Positions 35,531 through 48,354 of a stretch of 64,000 bases of DNA are shown here, in pieces (position 1 is the stretch's first letter; each line of letters opens with the position of its first letter). Under the pieces are notes generated by a model. That model did not search any database and was not told the DNA's origin. It saw only the letters and a program-made list of their open reading frames with translations. The position numbers and the translations under genes are program-made. Source of the stretch: Ceratothoa steindachneri (lineage: Eukaryota > Arthropoda > Malacostraca > Isopoda > Cymothoidae); NCBI GenBank assembly GCA_963969495.1, contig OZ018331.1, positions 146,973,845-147,037,844 of the forward strand. Direction: 5' to 3'.

Positions 35531-36440
35531 TTCTTTTTTGCTGTGCTTTGACCTGCACTGACATCTCTTGGTGGTATATTTTACAAAGTTTTCAGTGTGG
35601 CTATTTGCATAGTCTATATAATAATAATAGGCATAGAAGTTTTTAAGTTGTGACAATACAGATTGTGTAATTTCCGACAATGTTTGGTGCATGACTTTCA
35701 GCAGTTCCTCTTTTGGGGAATTTATTCGTTTGGTCTTTTCCATTTTAGTCCACAGATCTTCGATTTTGCTCATTCCAACATTCTGATATTGCCAGGGACT
35801 CGTTTGCTGCCGCTTCGTTGCTACCATACTTTTGTCCATTTTTTCGTTATTGCAGTGTGTCCTATCTTTCATGAATTAACAGCTTTCTTTTCAAGCTGTC
35901 CATTTAAAAAACACAGATAGAAGTCCATTTTTAAGAATGGAAATGATTTTTCCAAGTTGTTGATATTACCAACAACTGAACAACCGGACCTTACATTATT
36001 CTAAATTTCTCCCAATACCACCATATTTAAGCCACCGTTGTTTCTCCCAAAACTCCTGAATGAATACTCTCCAAACCCATAGTCATCTTCTATTATGAAT
36101 ATTACACAACCATTTCTCTTCCAAATATTACTCATAGTTAAAAGTGGATTCCTCTCGGTTGCAGGTCCATTATATCATAGAGAGTGGAGGTAAATTGTTG
36201 CTGTATTTGGGCTGTAGTGGAATCTTTCTACCACTTCAGAAGCTTTTAACCAAAGGATGTCCTTAAAGTACATTGGAAGAGTACGAAGACATCCTTCAGA
36301 TGGCAAAAAAAAACAAATAGTGACTCGGGCGATGTCTTTAAGAAAGTTCACCTTCATATTGACCAACAATTCGTCCGGTTTGAAAATTGAAAATTTCATT
36401 GAGATTTTGCTTTCTGGCCTTATTATTAATCGCATCATAA
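35516..36440 (-). pseudogene. Tc1-like transposase relic
   Basis: Minus strand, N to C: ERNPLLTMSNIWKRNG (the PLLT-x-x-N-x-x-KR block before the first catalytic D), IIEDDYGFGEYSFRSFGRNN (first D region and F-x-x-FG), then in another frame MKDRTHCN (the QQD-NAPCH-like second D) and MSKIEDLWTKM (the NPIEDLW block), followed by SPKEELLKVMHQTLSEI. The order and spacing fit a Tc1-family DDE transposase, although each block is eroded and the helix-turn-helix region before 36300 is hard to read. It ends within a few bases of the 59-bp satellite and begins where the LINE ends. Confidence 0.5.
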
Positions 36441-36445
36441 TAGAT

Positions 36446-39400
36446 TGAAAAGATGAAAACAGTTCCTAATCAGCATAATGGCAAATTATCGATATAAATT
36501 CCTTGTAAAAGATGGAAACAGTTCCTAGTCTGAATAATGGCAAATTATCGATATAAATTCATTGGAAAAGATGGAAACAGTTCCTAGTCTGAATAATGGC
36601 AAATTATCGATATAAATTCCTTGTAAAAGATGGAAACAGTTCCTAGTCTGAATAATGGCAAATTATCGATATAAATTCCTTGTAAAAGATGGAAACAGTT
36701 CCTAGTCTGAATAATGGCAAATTATCGATATAAATTCATTGGAAAAGATGGAAACAGTTCCTAGTCTGAATAATGGCAAATTATCGATATAAATTCATTG
36801 GAAAAGATGGAAACAGTTCCTAGTCTGAATAATGGCAAATTATCGATATAAATTCCTTGTAAAAGATGGAAACAGTTCCTAGTCTGAATAATGGCAAATT
36901 ATCGATATAAATTCCTTGTAAAAGATGGAAACAGTTCCTAGTCTGAATAATGGCAAATTATCGATATAAATTCCTTGTAAAAGATGGAAACAGTTCCTAG
37001 TCTGAATAATGGCAAATTATCGATATAAATTCATTGGAAAAGATGGAAACAGTTCCTAGTCTGAATAATGGCAAATTATCGATATAAATTCCTTGTAAAA
37101 GATGGAAACAGTTCCTAGTCTGAATAATGGCAAATTATCGATATAAATTCCTTGTAAAAGATGGAAACAGTTCCTAGTCTGAATAATGGCAAATTATCGA
37201 TATAAATTCATTGGAAAAGATGGAAACAGTTCCTAGTCTGAATAATGGCAAATTATCGATATAAATTCATTGGAAAAGATGGAAACAGTTCCTAGTCTGA
37301 ATAATGGCAAATTATCGATATAAATTCCTTGTAAAAGATGGAAACAGTTCCTAGTCTGAATAATGGCAAATTATCGATATAAATTCCTTGTAAAAGATGG
37401 AAACAGTTCCTAGTCTGAATAATGGCAAATTATCGATATAAATTCCTTGTAAAAGATGGAAACAGTTCCTAGTCTGAATAATGGCAAATTATCGATATAA
37501 ATTCATTGGAAAAGATGGAAACAGTTCCTAGTCTGAATAATGGCAAATTATCAATATAAATTCCTTGTAAAAGATGGAAACAGTTCCTAGTCTGAATAAT
37601 GGCAAATTATCGATATAAATTCATTGGAAAAGATGGAAACAGTTTCTAGTCTGAATAATGGCAAATTATCGATATAAATTCCTTGTAAAAGATGGAAACA
37701 GTTCCTAGTCTGAATAATGGCAAATTATCGATATAAATTCCTTGTAAAAGATGGAAACAGTTCCTAGTCTGAATAATGGCAAATTATCGATATAAATTCA
37801 TTGGAAAAGATGGAAACAGTTCCTAGTCTGAATAATGGCAAATTATCGATATAAATTCCTTGTAAAAGATGGAAACAGTTCCTAGTCTGAATAATGGCAA
37901 ATTATCGATATAAATTCATTGGAAAAGATGGAAACAGTTCCTAGTCTGAATAATGGCAAATTATCGATATAAATTCATTGGAAAAGATGGAAACAGTTCC
38001 TAGTCTGAATAATGGCAAATTATCGATATAAATTCATTGGAAAAGATGGAAACAGTTCCTAGTCTGAATAATGGCAAATTATCGATATAAATTCCTTGTA
38101 AAAGATGGAAACAGTTCCTAGTCTGAATAATGGCAACTTATCGATATAAATTCATTGGAAAAGATGGAAACAGTTCCTAGTCTGAATAATGGCAAATTAT
38201 CGATATAAATTCCTTGTAAAAAATGGAAACAGTTCCTAGTCTGAATAATGGCAAATTATCGATATAAATTCCTTGTAAAAGATGGAAACAGTTCCTAGTC
38301 TGAATAATGGAAAATTATCGATATAAATTCATTGGAAAAGATGGAAACAGTTCCTAGTCTGAATAATGGCAAATTATCGATATAAATTCCTTGTAAAAGA
38401 TGGAAACAGTTCCTAGTCTGAATAATGGCAAACTATCGATATAAATTCATTGGAAAAGATGGAAACAGTTCCTAGTCTGAATAATGGCAAATTATCGATA
38501 TAAATTCCTTGTAAAAGATGGAAACAGTTCCTAGTCTGAATAATGGCAAATTATCGATATAAATTCATTGGAAAAGATGGAAACAGTTCCTAGTCTGAAT
38601 AATGGCAAATTATCGATATAAATTCCTTGTAAAAGATGGAAACAGTTCCTAGTCTGAATAATGGCAAATTATCGATATAAATTCCTTGTAAAAGATGGAA
38701 ACAGTTCCTAGTCTGAATAATGGCAAATTATCGATATAAATTCATTGGAAAAGATGGAAACAGTTCCTAGTCTGAATAATGGCAAATTATCGATATAAAT
38801 TCCTTGTAAAAGATGGAAACAGTTCCTAGTCTGAATAATGGCAAATTATCGATATAAATTCATTGGAAAAGATGGAAACAGTTCCTAGTCTGAATAATGG
38901 CAAATTATCGATATAAATTCATTGGAAAAGATGGAAACAGTTCCTAGTCTGAATAATGGCAAATTATCGATATAAATTCCTTGTAAAAGATGGAAACAGT
39001 TCCTAGTCTGAATAATGGCAAATTATCGATATAAATTCCTTGTAAAAGATGGAAACAGTTCCTAGTCTGAATAATGGCAAATTATCGATATAAATTCATT
39101 GGAAAAGATGGAAACAGTTCCTAGTCTGAATAATGGCAAATTATCGATATAAATTCCTTGTAAAAGATGGAAACAGTTCCTAGTCTGAATAATGGCAAAT
39201 TATCGATATAAATTCATTGGAAAAGATGGAAACAGTTCCTAGTCTGAATAATGGCAAATTATCGATATAAATTCCTTGTAAAAGATGGAAACAGTTCCTA
39301 GTCTGAATAATGGCAAATTATCGATATAAATTCCTTGTAAAAGATGGAAACAGTTCCTAGTCTGAATAATGGCAAATTATCGATATAAATTCATTGGAAA

Positions 39401-42400
39401 AGATGGAAACAGTTCCTAGTCTGAATAATGGCAAATTATCGATATAAATTCCTTGTAAAAGATGGAAACAGTTCCTAGTCTGAATAATGGCAAATTATCG
39501 ATATAAATTCATTGGAAAAGATGGAAACAGTTCCTAGTCTGAATAATGGCAAATTATCGATATAAATTCATTGGAAAAGATGGAAACAGTTCCTAGTCTG
39601 AATAATGGCAAATTATCGATATAAATTCATTGTAAAAGATGGAAACAGTTCCTAGTCTGAATAATGGCAAATTATCGATATAAATTCATTGGAAAAGATG
39701 GAAACAGTTCCTAGTCTGAATAATGGCAAATTATCGATATAAATTCCTTGTAAAAGATGGAAACAGTTCCTAGTCTGAATAATGGCAAATTATCGATATA
39801 AATTCATTGGAAAAGATGGAAACAGTTCCTAGTCTGAATAATGGCAAATTATCGATATAAATTCCTTGTAAAAAATGGAAACAGTTCCTAGTCTGAATAA
39901 TGGCAAATTATCGATATAAATTCCTTGTAAAAGATGGAAACAGTTCCTAGTCTGAATAATGGAAAATTATCGATATAAATTCATTGGAAAAGATGGAAAC
40001 AGTTCCTAGTCTGAATAATGGCAAATTATCGATATAAATTCCTTGTAAAAGATGGAAACAGTTCCTAGTCTGAATAATGGCAAACTATCGATATAAATTC
40101 ATTGGAAAAGATGGAAACAGTTCCTAGTCTGAATAATGGCAAATTATCGATATAAATTCCTTGTAAAAGATGGAAACAGTTCCTAGTCTGAATAATGGCA
40201 AATTATCGATATAAATTCATTGGAAAAGATGGAAACAGTTCCTAGTCTGAATAATGGCAAATTATCGATATAAATTCCTTGTAAAAGATGGAAACAGTTC
40301 CTAGTCTGAATAATGGCAAATTATCGATATAAATTCCTTGTAAAAGATGGAAACAGTTCCTAGTCTGAATAATGGCAAATTATCGATATAAATTCATTGG
40401 AAAAGATGGAAACAGTTCCTAGTCTGAATAATGGCAAATTATCGATATAAATTCCTTGTAAAAGATGGAAACAGTTCCTAGTCTGAATAATGGCAAATTA
40501 TCGATATAAATTCATTGGAAAAGATGGAAACAGTTCCTAGTCTGAATAATGGCAAATTATCGATATAAATTCATTGGAAAAGATGGAAACAGTTCCTAGT
40601 CTGAATAATGGCAAATTATCGATATAAATTCCTTGTAAAAGATGGAAACAGTTCCTAGTCTGAATAATGGCAAATTATCGATATAAATTCCTTGTAAAAG
40701 ATGGAAACAGTTCCTAGTCTGAATAATGGCAAATTATCGATATAAATTCATTGGAAAAGATGGAAACAGTTCCTAGTCTGAATAATGGCAAATTATCGAT
40801 ATAAATTCCTTGTAAAAGATGGAAACAGTTCCTAGTCTGAATAATGGCAAATTATCGATATAAATTCATTGGAAAAGATGGAAACAGTTCCTAGTCTGAA
40901 TAATGGCAAATTATCGATATAAATTCCTTGTAAAAGATGGAAACAGTTCCTAGTCTGAATAATGGCAAATTATCGATATAAATTCCTTGTAAAAGATGGA
41001 AACAGTTCCTAGTCTGAATAATGGCAAATTATCGATATAAATTCATTGGAAAAGATGGAAACAGTTCCTAGTCTGAATAATGGCAAATTATCGATATAAA
41101 TTCCTTGTAAAAGATGGAAACAGTTCCTAGTCTGAATAATGGCAAATTATCGATATAAATTCATTGGAAAAGATGGAAACAGTTCCTAGTCTGAATAATG
41201 GCAAATTATCGATATAAATTCCTTGTAAAAGATGGAAACAGTTCCTAGTCTGAATAATGGCAAATTATCGATATAAATTCCTTGTAAAAGATGGAAACAG
41301 TTCCTAGTCTGAATAATGGCAAATTATCGATATAAATTCCTTGTAAAAGATGGAAACAGTTCCTAGTCTGAATAATGGCAAATTATCGATATAAATTCAT
41401 TGGAAAAGATGGAAACAGTTCCTAGTCTGAATAATGGCAAATTATCGATATAAATTCCTTGTAAAAGATGGAAACAGTTCCTAGTCTGAATAATGGCAAA
41501 TTATCGATATAAATTCCTTGTAAAAGATGGAAACAGTTCCTAGTCTGAATAATGGCAAATTATCGATATAAATTCATTGGAAAAGATGGAAACAGTTCCT
41601 AGTCTGAATAATGGCAAATTATCGATATAAATTCCTTGTAAAAGATGGAAACAGTTCCTAGTCTGAATAATGGCAAATTATCGATATAAATTCCTTGTAA
41701 AAGATGGAAACAGTTCCTAGTCTGAATAATGGCAAATTATCGATATAAATTCATTGGAAAAGATGGAAACAGTTCCTAGTCTGAATAATGGCAAATTATC
41801 GATATAAATTCATTGGAAAAGATGGAAACAGTTCCTAGTCTGAATAATGGCAAATTATCGATATAAATTCCTTGTAAAAGATGGAAACAGTTCCTAGTCT
41901 GAATAATGGAAAATTATCGATATAAATTCATTGGAAAAGATGGAAACAGTTCCTAGTCTGAATAATGGCAAATTATCGATATAAATTCCTTGTAAAAGAT
42001 GGAAACAGTTCCTAGTCTGAATAATGGCAAATTATCGATATAAATTCCTTGTAAAAGATGGAAACAGTTCCTAGTCTGAATAATGGCAAATTATCGATAT
42101 AAATTCATTGGAAAAGATGGAAACAGTTCCTAGTCTGAATAATGGCAAATTATCGATATAAATTCCTCGTAAAAGATGGAAACAGTTCCTAGTCTGAATA
42201 ATGGCAAATTATCGATATAAATTCCTTGTAAAAGATGGAAACAGTTCCTAGTCTGAATAATGGCAAATTATCGATATAAATTCATTGGAAAAGATGGAAA
42301 CAGTTCCTAGTCTGAATAATGGCAAATTATCGATATAAATTCCTTGTAAAAGATGGAAACAGTTCCTAGTCTGAATAATGGCAAATTATCGATATAAATT

Positions 42401-45400
42401 CCTTGTAAAAGATGGAAACAGTTCCTAGTCTGAATAATGGCAAATTATCGATATAAATTCATTGGAAAAGATGGAAACAGTTCCTAGTCTGAATAATGGC
42501 AAATTATCGATATAAATTCCTTGTAAAAGATGGAAACAGTTCCTAGTCTGAATAATGGCAAATTATCGATATAAATTCCTTGTAAAAGATGGAAACAGTT
42601 CCTAGTCTGAATAATGGCAAATTATCGATATAAATTCATTGGAAAAGATGGAAACAGTTCCTAGTCTGAATAATGGCAAATTATCGATATAAATTCCTTG
42701 TAAAAGATGGAAACAGTTCCTAGTCTGAATAATGGCAAATTATCGATATAAATTCATTGGAAAAGATGGAAACAGTTCCTAGTCTGAATAATGGCAAATT
42801 ATCGATATAAATTCATTGGAAAAGATGGAAACAGTTCTTAGTCTGAATAATGGCAAATTATCGATATAAATTCCTTGTAAAAGATGGAAACAGTTCCTAG
42901 TCTGAATAATGGCAAATTATCGATATAAATTCATTGGAAAAGATGGAAACAGTTCCTAGTCTGAATAATGGCAAATTATCGATATAAATTCCTTGTAAAA
43001 GATGGAAACAGTTCCTAGTCTGAATAATGGCAAATTATCGATATAAATTCCTTGTAAAAGATGGAAACAGTTCCTAGTCTGAATAATGGCAAATTATCGA
43101 TATAAATTCCTTGTAAAAGATGGAAACAGTTCCTAGTCTGAATAATGGCAAATTATCGATATAAATTCCTTGTAAAAGATGGAAACAGTTCCTAGTCTGA
43201 ATAATGGCAAATTATCGATATAAATTCCTTGTAAAAGATGGAAACAGTTCCTAGTCTGAATAATGGCAAATTATCGATATAAATTCCTTGTAAAAGATGG
43301 AAACAGTTCCTAGTCTGAATAATGGCAAATTATCGATATAAATTCATTGGAAAAGATGGAAACAGTTCCTAGTCTGAATAATGGCAAATTATCGATATAA
43401 ATTCATTGGAAAAGATGGAAACAGTTCCTAGTCTCAATAATGGCAAATTATCGATATAAATTCATTGGAAAAGATGGAAACAGTTCCTAGTCTGAATAAT
43501 GGCAAATTATCGATATAAATTCCTTGTAAAAGATGGAAACAGTTCCTAGTCTGAATAATGGCAAATTATCGATATAAATTCATTGGAAAAGATGGAAACA
43601 GTTCCTAGTCTGAATAATGGCAAATTATCGATATAAATTCCTTGTAAAAGATGGAAACAGTTCCTAGTCTGAATAATGGCAAATTATCGATATAAATTCC
43701 TTGTAAAAGATGGAAACAGTTCCTAGTCTGAATAATGTCAAATTATCGATATAAATTCATTGGAAAAGATGGAAACAGTTCCTAGTCTGAATAATGGCAA
43801 ATTATCGATATAAATTCCTTGTAAAAGATGGAAACAGTTCCTAGTCTGAATAATGGCAAATTATCGATATAAATTCCTTGTAAAAGATGGAAACAGTTCC
43901 TAGTCTGAATAATGGCAAATTATCGATATAAATTCATTGGAAAAGATGGAAACAGTTCCTAGTCTGAATAATGGCAAATTATCGATATAAATTCATTGGA
44001 AAAGATGGAAACAGTTCCTAGTCTCAATAATGGCAAATTATCGATATAAATTCCTTGTAAAAGATGGAAACAGTTCCTAGTCTGAATAATGGAAAATTAT
44101 CGATATAAATTCATTGGAAAAGATGGAAACAGTTCCTAGTCTGAATAATGGCAAATTATCGATATAAATTCCTTGTAAAAGATGGAAACAGTTCCTAGTC
44201 TGAATAATGGCAAATTATCGATATAAATTCCTTGTAAAAGATGGAAACAGTTCCTAGTCTGAATAATGGCAAATTATCGATATAAATTCCTTGTAAAAGA
44301 TGGAAACAGTTCCTAGTCTGAATAATGGCAAATTATCGATATAAATTCCTTGTAAAAGATGGAAACAGTTCCTAGTCTGAATAATGGCAAATTATCGATA
44401 TAAATTCATTGGAAAAGATGGAAACAGTTCCTAGTCTGAATAATGGCAAATTATCGATATAAATTCCTTGTAAAAGATGGAAACAGTTCCTAGTCTGAAT
44501 AATGGCAAATTATCGATATAAATTCCTTGTAAAAGATGGAAACAGTTCCTAGTCTGAATAATGGCAAATTATCGATATAAATTCATTGGAAAAGATGGAA
44601 ACAGTTCCTAGTCTGAATAATGGCAAATTATCGATATAAATTCCTTGTAAAAGATGGAAACAGTTCCTAGTCTGAATAATGGCAAATTATCGATATAAAT
44701 TCATTGGAAAAGATGGAAACAGTTCCTAGTCTGAATAATGGCAAATTATCGATATAAATTCATTGGAAAAGATGGAAACAGTTCCTAGTCTGAATAATGG
44801 CAAATTATCGATATAAATTCCTTGTAAAAGATGGAAACAGTTCCTAGTCTGAATAATGGCAAATTATCGATATAAATTCCTTGTAAAAGATGGAAACAGT
44901 TCCTAGTCTGAATAATGGCAAATTATCGATATAAATTCATTGGAAAAGATGGAAACAGTTCCTAGTCTGAATAATGGCAAATTATCGATATAAATTCCTT
45001 GTAAAAGATGGAAACAGTTCCTAGTCTGAATAATGGCAAATTATCGATATAAATTCATTGGAAAAGATGGAAACAGTTCCTAGTCTGAATAATGGCAAAT
45101 TATCGATATAAATTCCTTGTAAAAGATGGAAACAGTTCCTAGTCTGAATAATGGCAAATTATCGATATAAATTCATTGGAAAAGATGGAAACAGTTCCTA
45201 GTCTGAATAATGGCAAATTATCGATATAAATTCCTTGTAAAAGATGGAAACAGTTCCTAGTCTGAATAATGGCAAATTATCGATATAAATTCATTGGAAA
45301 AGATGGAAACAGTTCCTAGTCTGAATAATGGCAAATTATCGATATAAATTCCTTGTAAAAGATGGAAACAGTTCCTAGTCTGAATAATGGCAAATTATCG

Positions 45401-45770
45401 ATATAAATTCCTTGTAAAAGATGGAAACAGTTCCTAGTCTGAATAATGGCAAATTATCGATATAAATTCATTGGAAAAGATGGAAACAGTTCCTAGTCTG
45501 AATAATGGCAAATTATCGATATAAATTCCTTGTAAAAGATGGAAACAGTTCCTAGTCTGAATAATGGCAAATTATCGATATAAATTCATTGGAAAAGATG
45601 GAAACAGTTCCTAGTCTGAATAATGGCAAATTATCGATATAAATTCCTTGTAAAAGATGGAAACAGTTCCTAGTCTCAATAATGGCAAATTATCGATATA
45701 AATTCATTGGAAAAGATGGAAACAGTTCCTAGTCTGAATAATGGCAAATTATCGCTGTAATTTCATTGTA
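36446..45770. repeat. 59-bp satellite array, about 158 copies
   Basis: A 9.3-kb head-to-tail array with a strict 59-base period (each 60-base line shifts by one). The monomer runs GATGGAAACAGTTCCTAGTC, TGAATAATGGCAAATTATCG, ATATAAATTC, then either CTTGTAAAA (type A) or ATTGGAAAA (type B). Stops occur in all frames, so it is non-coding. The outermost monomers are the most diverged (36446-36480 and 45750-45770), as expected from unequal exchange. The single CpG per monomer sits in the palindrome TATCGATA and is lost in only one internal copy (37553). Rare private variants (GGAAAATT, AAACTAT, GTCTCAAT) recur at multiples of 59. Confidence 0.98.
37917..41220. repeat. Tandem 28-monomer (1,652 bp) duplication inside the satellite
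   Basis: The A/B monomer order of 37917-39568 is repeated in 39569-41220, 28 of 28 positions apart from one hybrid monomer, and the match stops at both outer borders. Three rare mutations are shared at exactly +1652: A for G at 38222/39874, A for C at 38311/39963, C for T at 38433/40085. The differences I noted are 38137 (private to copy 1) and 39633 (private to copy 2). Confidence 0.9.
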
Positions 45771-45916
45771 TCATAAAACTCGGTATGGATTTCTTCCTCC
45801 GTCTTTGTAGGGCATTAGTGCAAAAATCAATAAGCAATTCTCTGATTACAAAGAAGCGCAGACTCAAAGTAGACACCCTATAAAATATTATTATTTTTTA
45901 GTTTGTATAATGATAG
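45771..45916. other. Spacer between two tandem arrays
   Basis: About 146 bases without repeats, joining the 59-bp satellite to the 39-bp minisatellite. Confidence 0.6.
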
Positions 45917-46255
45917 TAATAACGAATAATTACTTAATAACTACATGTACGCGTATACTTGTGCATAATTGTTTTATAACTAGGTTTACATGTATATTTA
46001 TGCATAATTACCGTATAACTACGTGTACATGTAAAATTGTGCAGAATTATTGTATAACTACGTGTACATGTATACTAGTGCATAATTATTGTAACAATGT
46101 AGGCATGTATACCTGTGCATTACTTATGTATATATACATGAGCATAATTATTTTATAACTACGCGTACATGTATACTTGCGCACAATTATTATATAACTA
46201 TGTGTACATGTATACTTCTGCATAGTCAACTACGTTTACATGTACATATAGGAAT
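45917..46255. repeat. 39-bp minisatellite, about 8-9 copies
   Basis: Unit ATAACTACGTGTACATGTAT followed by ACTTGTGCATAATTATTAT, with considerable drift and one shortened unit. The period is a multiple of 3, so one plus-strand frame (45910-46158) shows a 13-residue repeat, ITTCTCILVHNYC. There is no other sign that it is coding. Confidence 0.9.
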
Positions 46256-47456
46256 AATTTTCCTTTACCTCTTTAAATATTGACCGTGACATAATTAATT
46301 TTGACTGAGCCATTGACAAACAAAATATCCCTCTAATTTTCTTTATTTTAATACAGTGAAAACCAACGAGGGCATTTGAGGGATAAAATTTATAAAAGGA
46401 GATTGAGATGAAAGTGGTGAAGTTAGTGAAGTGAAAATGGGGGGGGGGGAGCTACATAAGTCGAGGAGATTCCGTGGTGTGCCAGGGCCCCCGGGGGAAA
46501 GGAAGAGGCAAATGCCTTGAACTTGCCATGAACGAGGTGACACTGGAGGAAGGTGGGAGCACGTCAATGCCAAATTCGTAGTTTTGATTTCCTTTGCTCA
46601 TGAATAATTGTACCCCTTAAATTTATAAGTTCTAGGGGCACGTGGGGCACGTTGACGACTTCAGTTATTAGGAATGATTACAAATGGTATCTTGGCTTTA
46701 TGGTGGACAGGATGTAGGTTCCGGAGAGTTGCGCGCTCTCCTGGTTCGTAATAACCCTTTTATTCGAACTCAACACTCTCCCCATGACCTTAGGTCCCCT
46801 AAATTCACCATTTCTTTCACACACTTCTTTTCAGACCCTCCTCCCTAGATGGAGATTCCATCATTAGTTTCATTTTTTGTACATTTACAAAGTTCCTATT
46901 TATTTTATTTATACAATCTGATTTTCTCCTTTTTTGCCTTAGTTTTGTGATCATAACTTCGTTGGATTACATCAGTTTCGTACTTATTTTTTGCACTATT
47001 TATTTCACGTTTAACGCTAAGCTGTCCCAGACCGTCGTCTTACATTACACTCCATTAACATTTGATACTATTCACTACTCCACCTCTTTCACTCTTAATT
47101 ACCTCCCCTCTACCTCAAAGGGACCCACCGAGAAAAGCGCCACAGCTCCATTTGTCAATTCTTGGATGCAAAAAGAGTCTTTATGTCCCAAAATCTCACA
47201 AAACCCACGTCAAATTCAAAGCTGGAATTAGCCCGATTTACACAGCCAACTTGTCTTGCCCGGAAGGTGAGCTGCGTCCATTGCAGGCCAGGGCAACTTT
47301 GACAAGAGAAAGGAATTGAAAATAGAAGGAAAACCAAATTTGATGCATGTCTATGGTCAATCAAATTAAGGAAAAGCAAAGGTGTGGTATGCTCGCTAGC
47401 TTTATTCTTATGGCGCTCGTGAAAAGGAATCATAAATTCAAGCTACATTCCTATTA
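46256..47456. other. No recognised gene
   Basis: Contains a 9-10 base G run at about 46440-46450 and overlapping frames of 80-95 codons on both strands around 46947-47433. None has a domain I recognise. Confidence 0.45.
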
Positions 47457-47571
47457 GTAATTTTAGTAATTACACTGCGAAAAATAGCGCGCCAATTTTA
47501 GTATTTAGGGGCGGTAAAAAAACGTGTCAAATTTAGTAATTAGAAAACGTAAAAAAGCGCGCCAATTTTGG
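47457..47571. repeat. Three degenerate 36-bp repeats with GCGCGCC
   Basis: TTTAGTAATTA-like and AAAAA(T)AGCGCGCCAATTTT-like blocks recur three times in about 115 bases. The middle copy has lost the GCGCGCC core (ACGTGTC). CpG-dense islands like this stand out in the AT-rich setting. Confidence 0.6.
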
Positions 47572-47639
47572 GCGAACAGAACTATAATGAAGGCATCTGG
47601 AGCCGACCCACTAAATCTAACATTTCCGTGTCTGTCTAA

Positions 47640-48130
47640 CCACCCAATCTCCACCATGCCTTGTATAAGAGTCATTTTTCAAAAAGTACACACTTCCGCA
47701 CACTCAACACAGCTACAAGAATAACCATCAATACAAGAAACATCGAAGCATAAATTTCATAATTAATATTCATACACACATTCAAAGTTCACAGACACAA
47801 TATATAGACGGCACAGGTAAACAGAACGTACATAGGCAAACTACACACATAAACACAAATCAGTGTAACAAAATTATTTTGGGAGAAAATGAGCCAACAA
47901 TCCATACCCAGCGATTATGCATACATCCACAACAAACAGACAATACAGTCACAAGAAATATACGTATCAAGATGAACCTAATTAAAAACACTCATGAATG
48001 CAAACGAGAGTAGAAAAATGTATTTTTATAAAATAGCCACACAATTCTTATACAAAAAATCATACGCACACACGTAAAATACGTAGGAAGCCTCCATAAA
48101 CACACTTCACCCATAAAAACACTAAATATT
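47640..48130. other. A/C-rich, G-poor low-complexity stretch
   Basis: Runs of CACACA-like and ACATA-like words with very few G on the plus strand. It could be an eroded A-rich retroelement strand, but I see no motif. Confidence 0.5.
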
Positions 48131-48354
48131 GAGCCTAAAGTTTTCAATAAGTTCATGTTTGTTATATATATTTTTAAAATCTGCTCTACACTTTCACTCT
48201 CACAATTTTCGCTTACTTTTCATATATTTATGCATTCATTATGAATTTCTTTAGAGTTTGTTACATTATCATTAACCTGAAGTTATATCTTTATTGCTTT
48301 GTTAGCAAGGAATTTTCTTATATAAATTTCTCTCATCGCTTTTCAATCTTTTAA

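Noticed and set aside
36446..45770. CRISPR-like array (regular repeats)
   Set aside because: There are no unique spacers; the whole 59-bp period is conserved and copies differ at a few bases only. This is satellite DNA in a eukaryotic setting.
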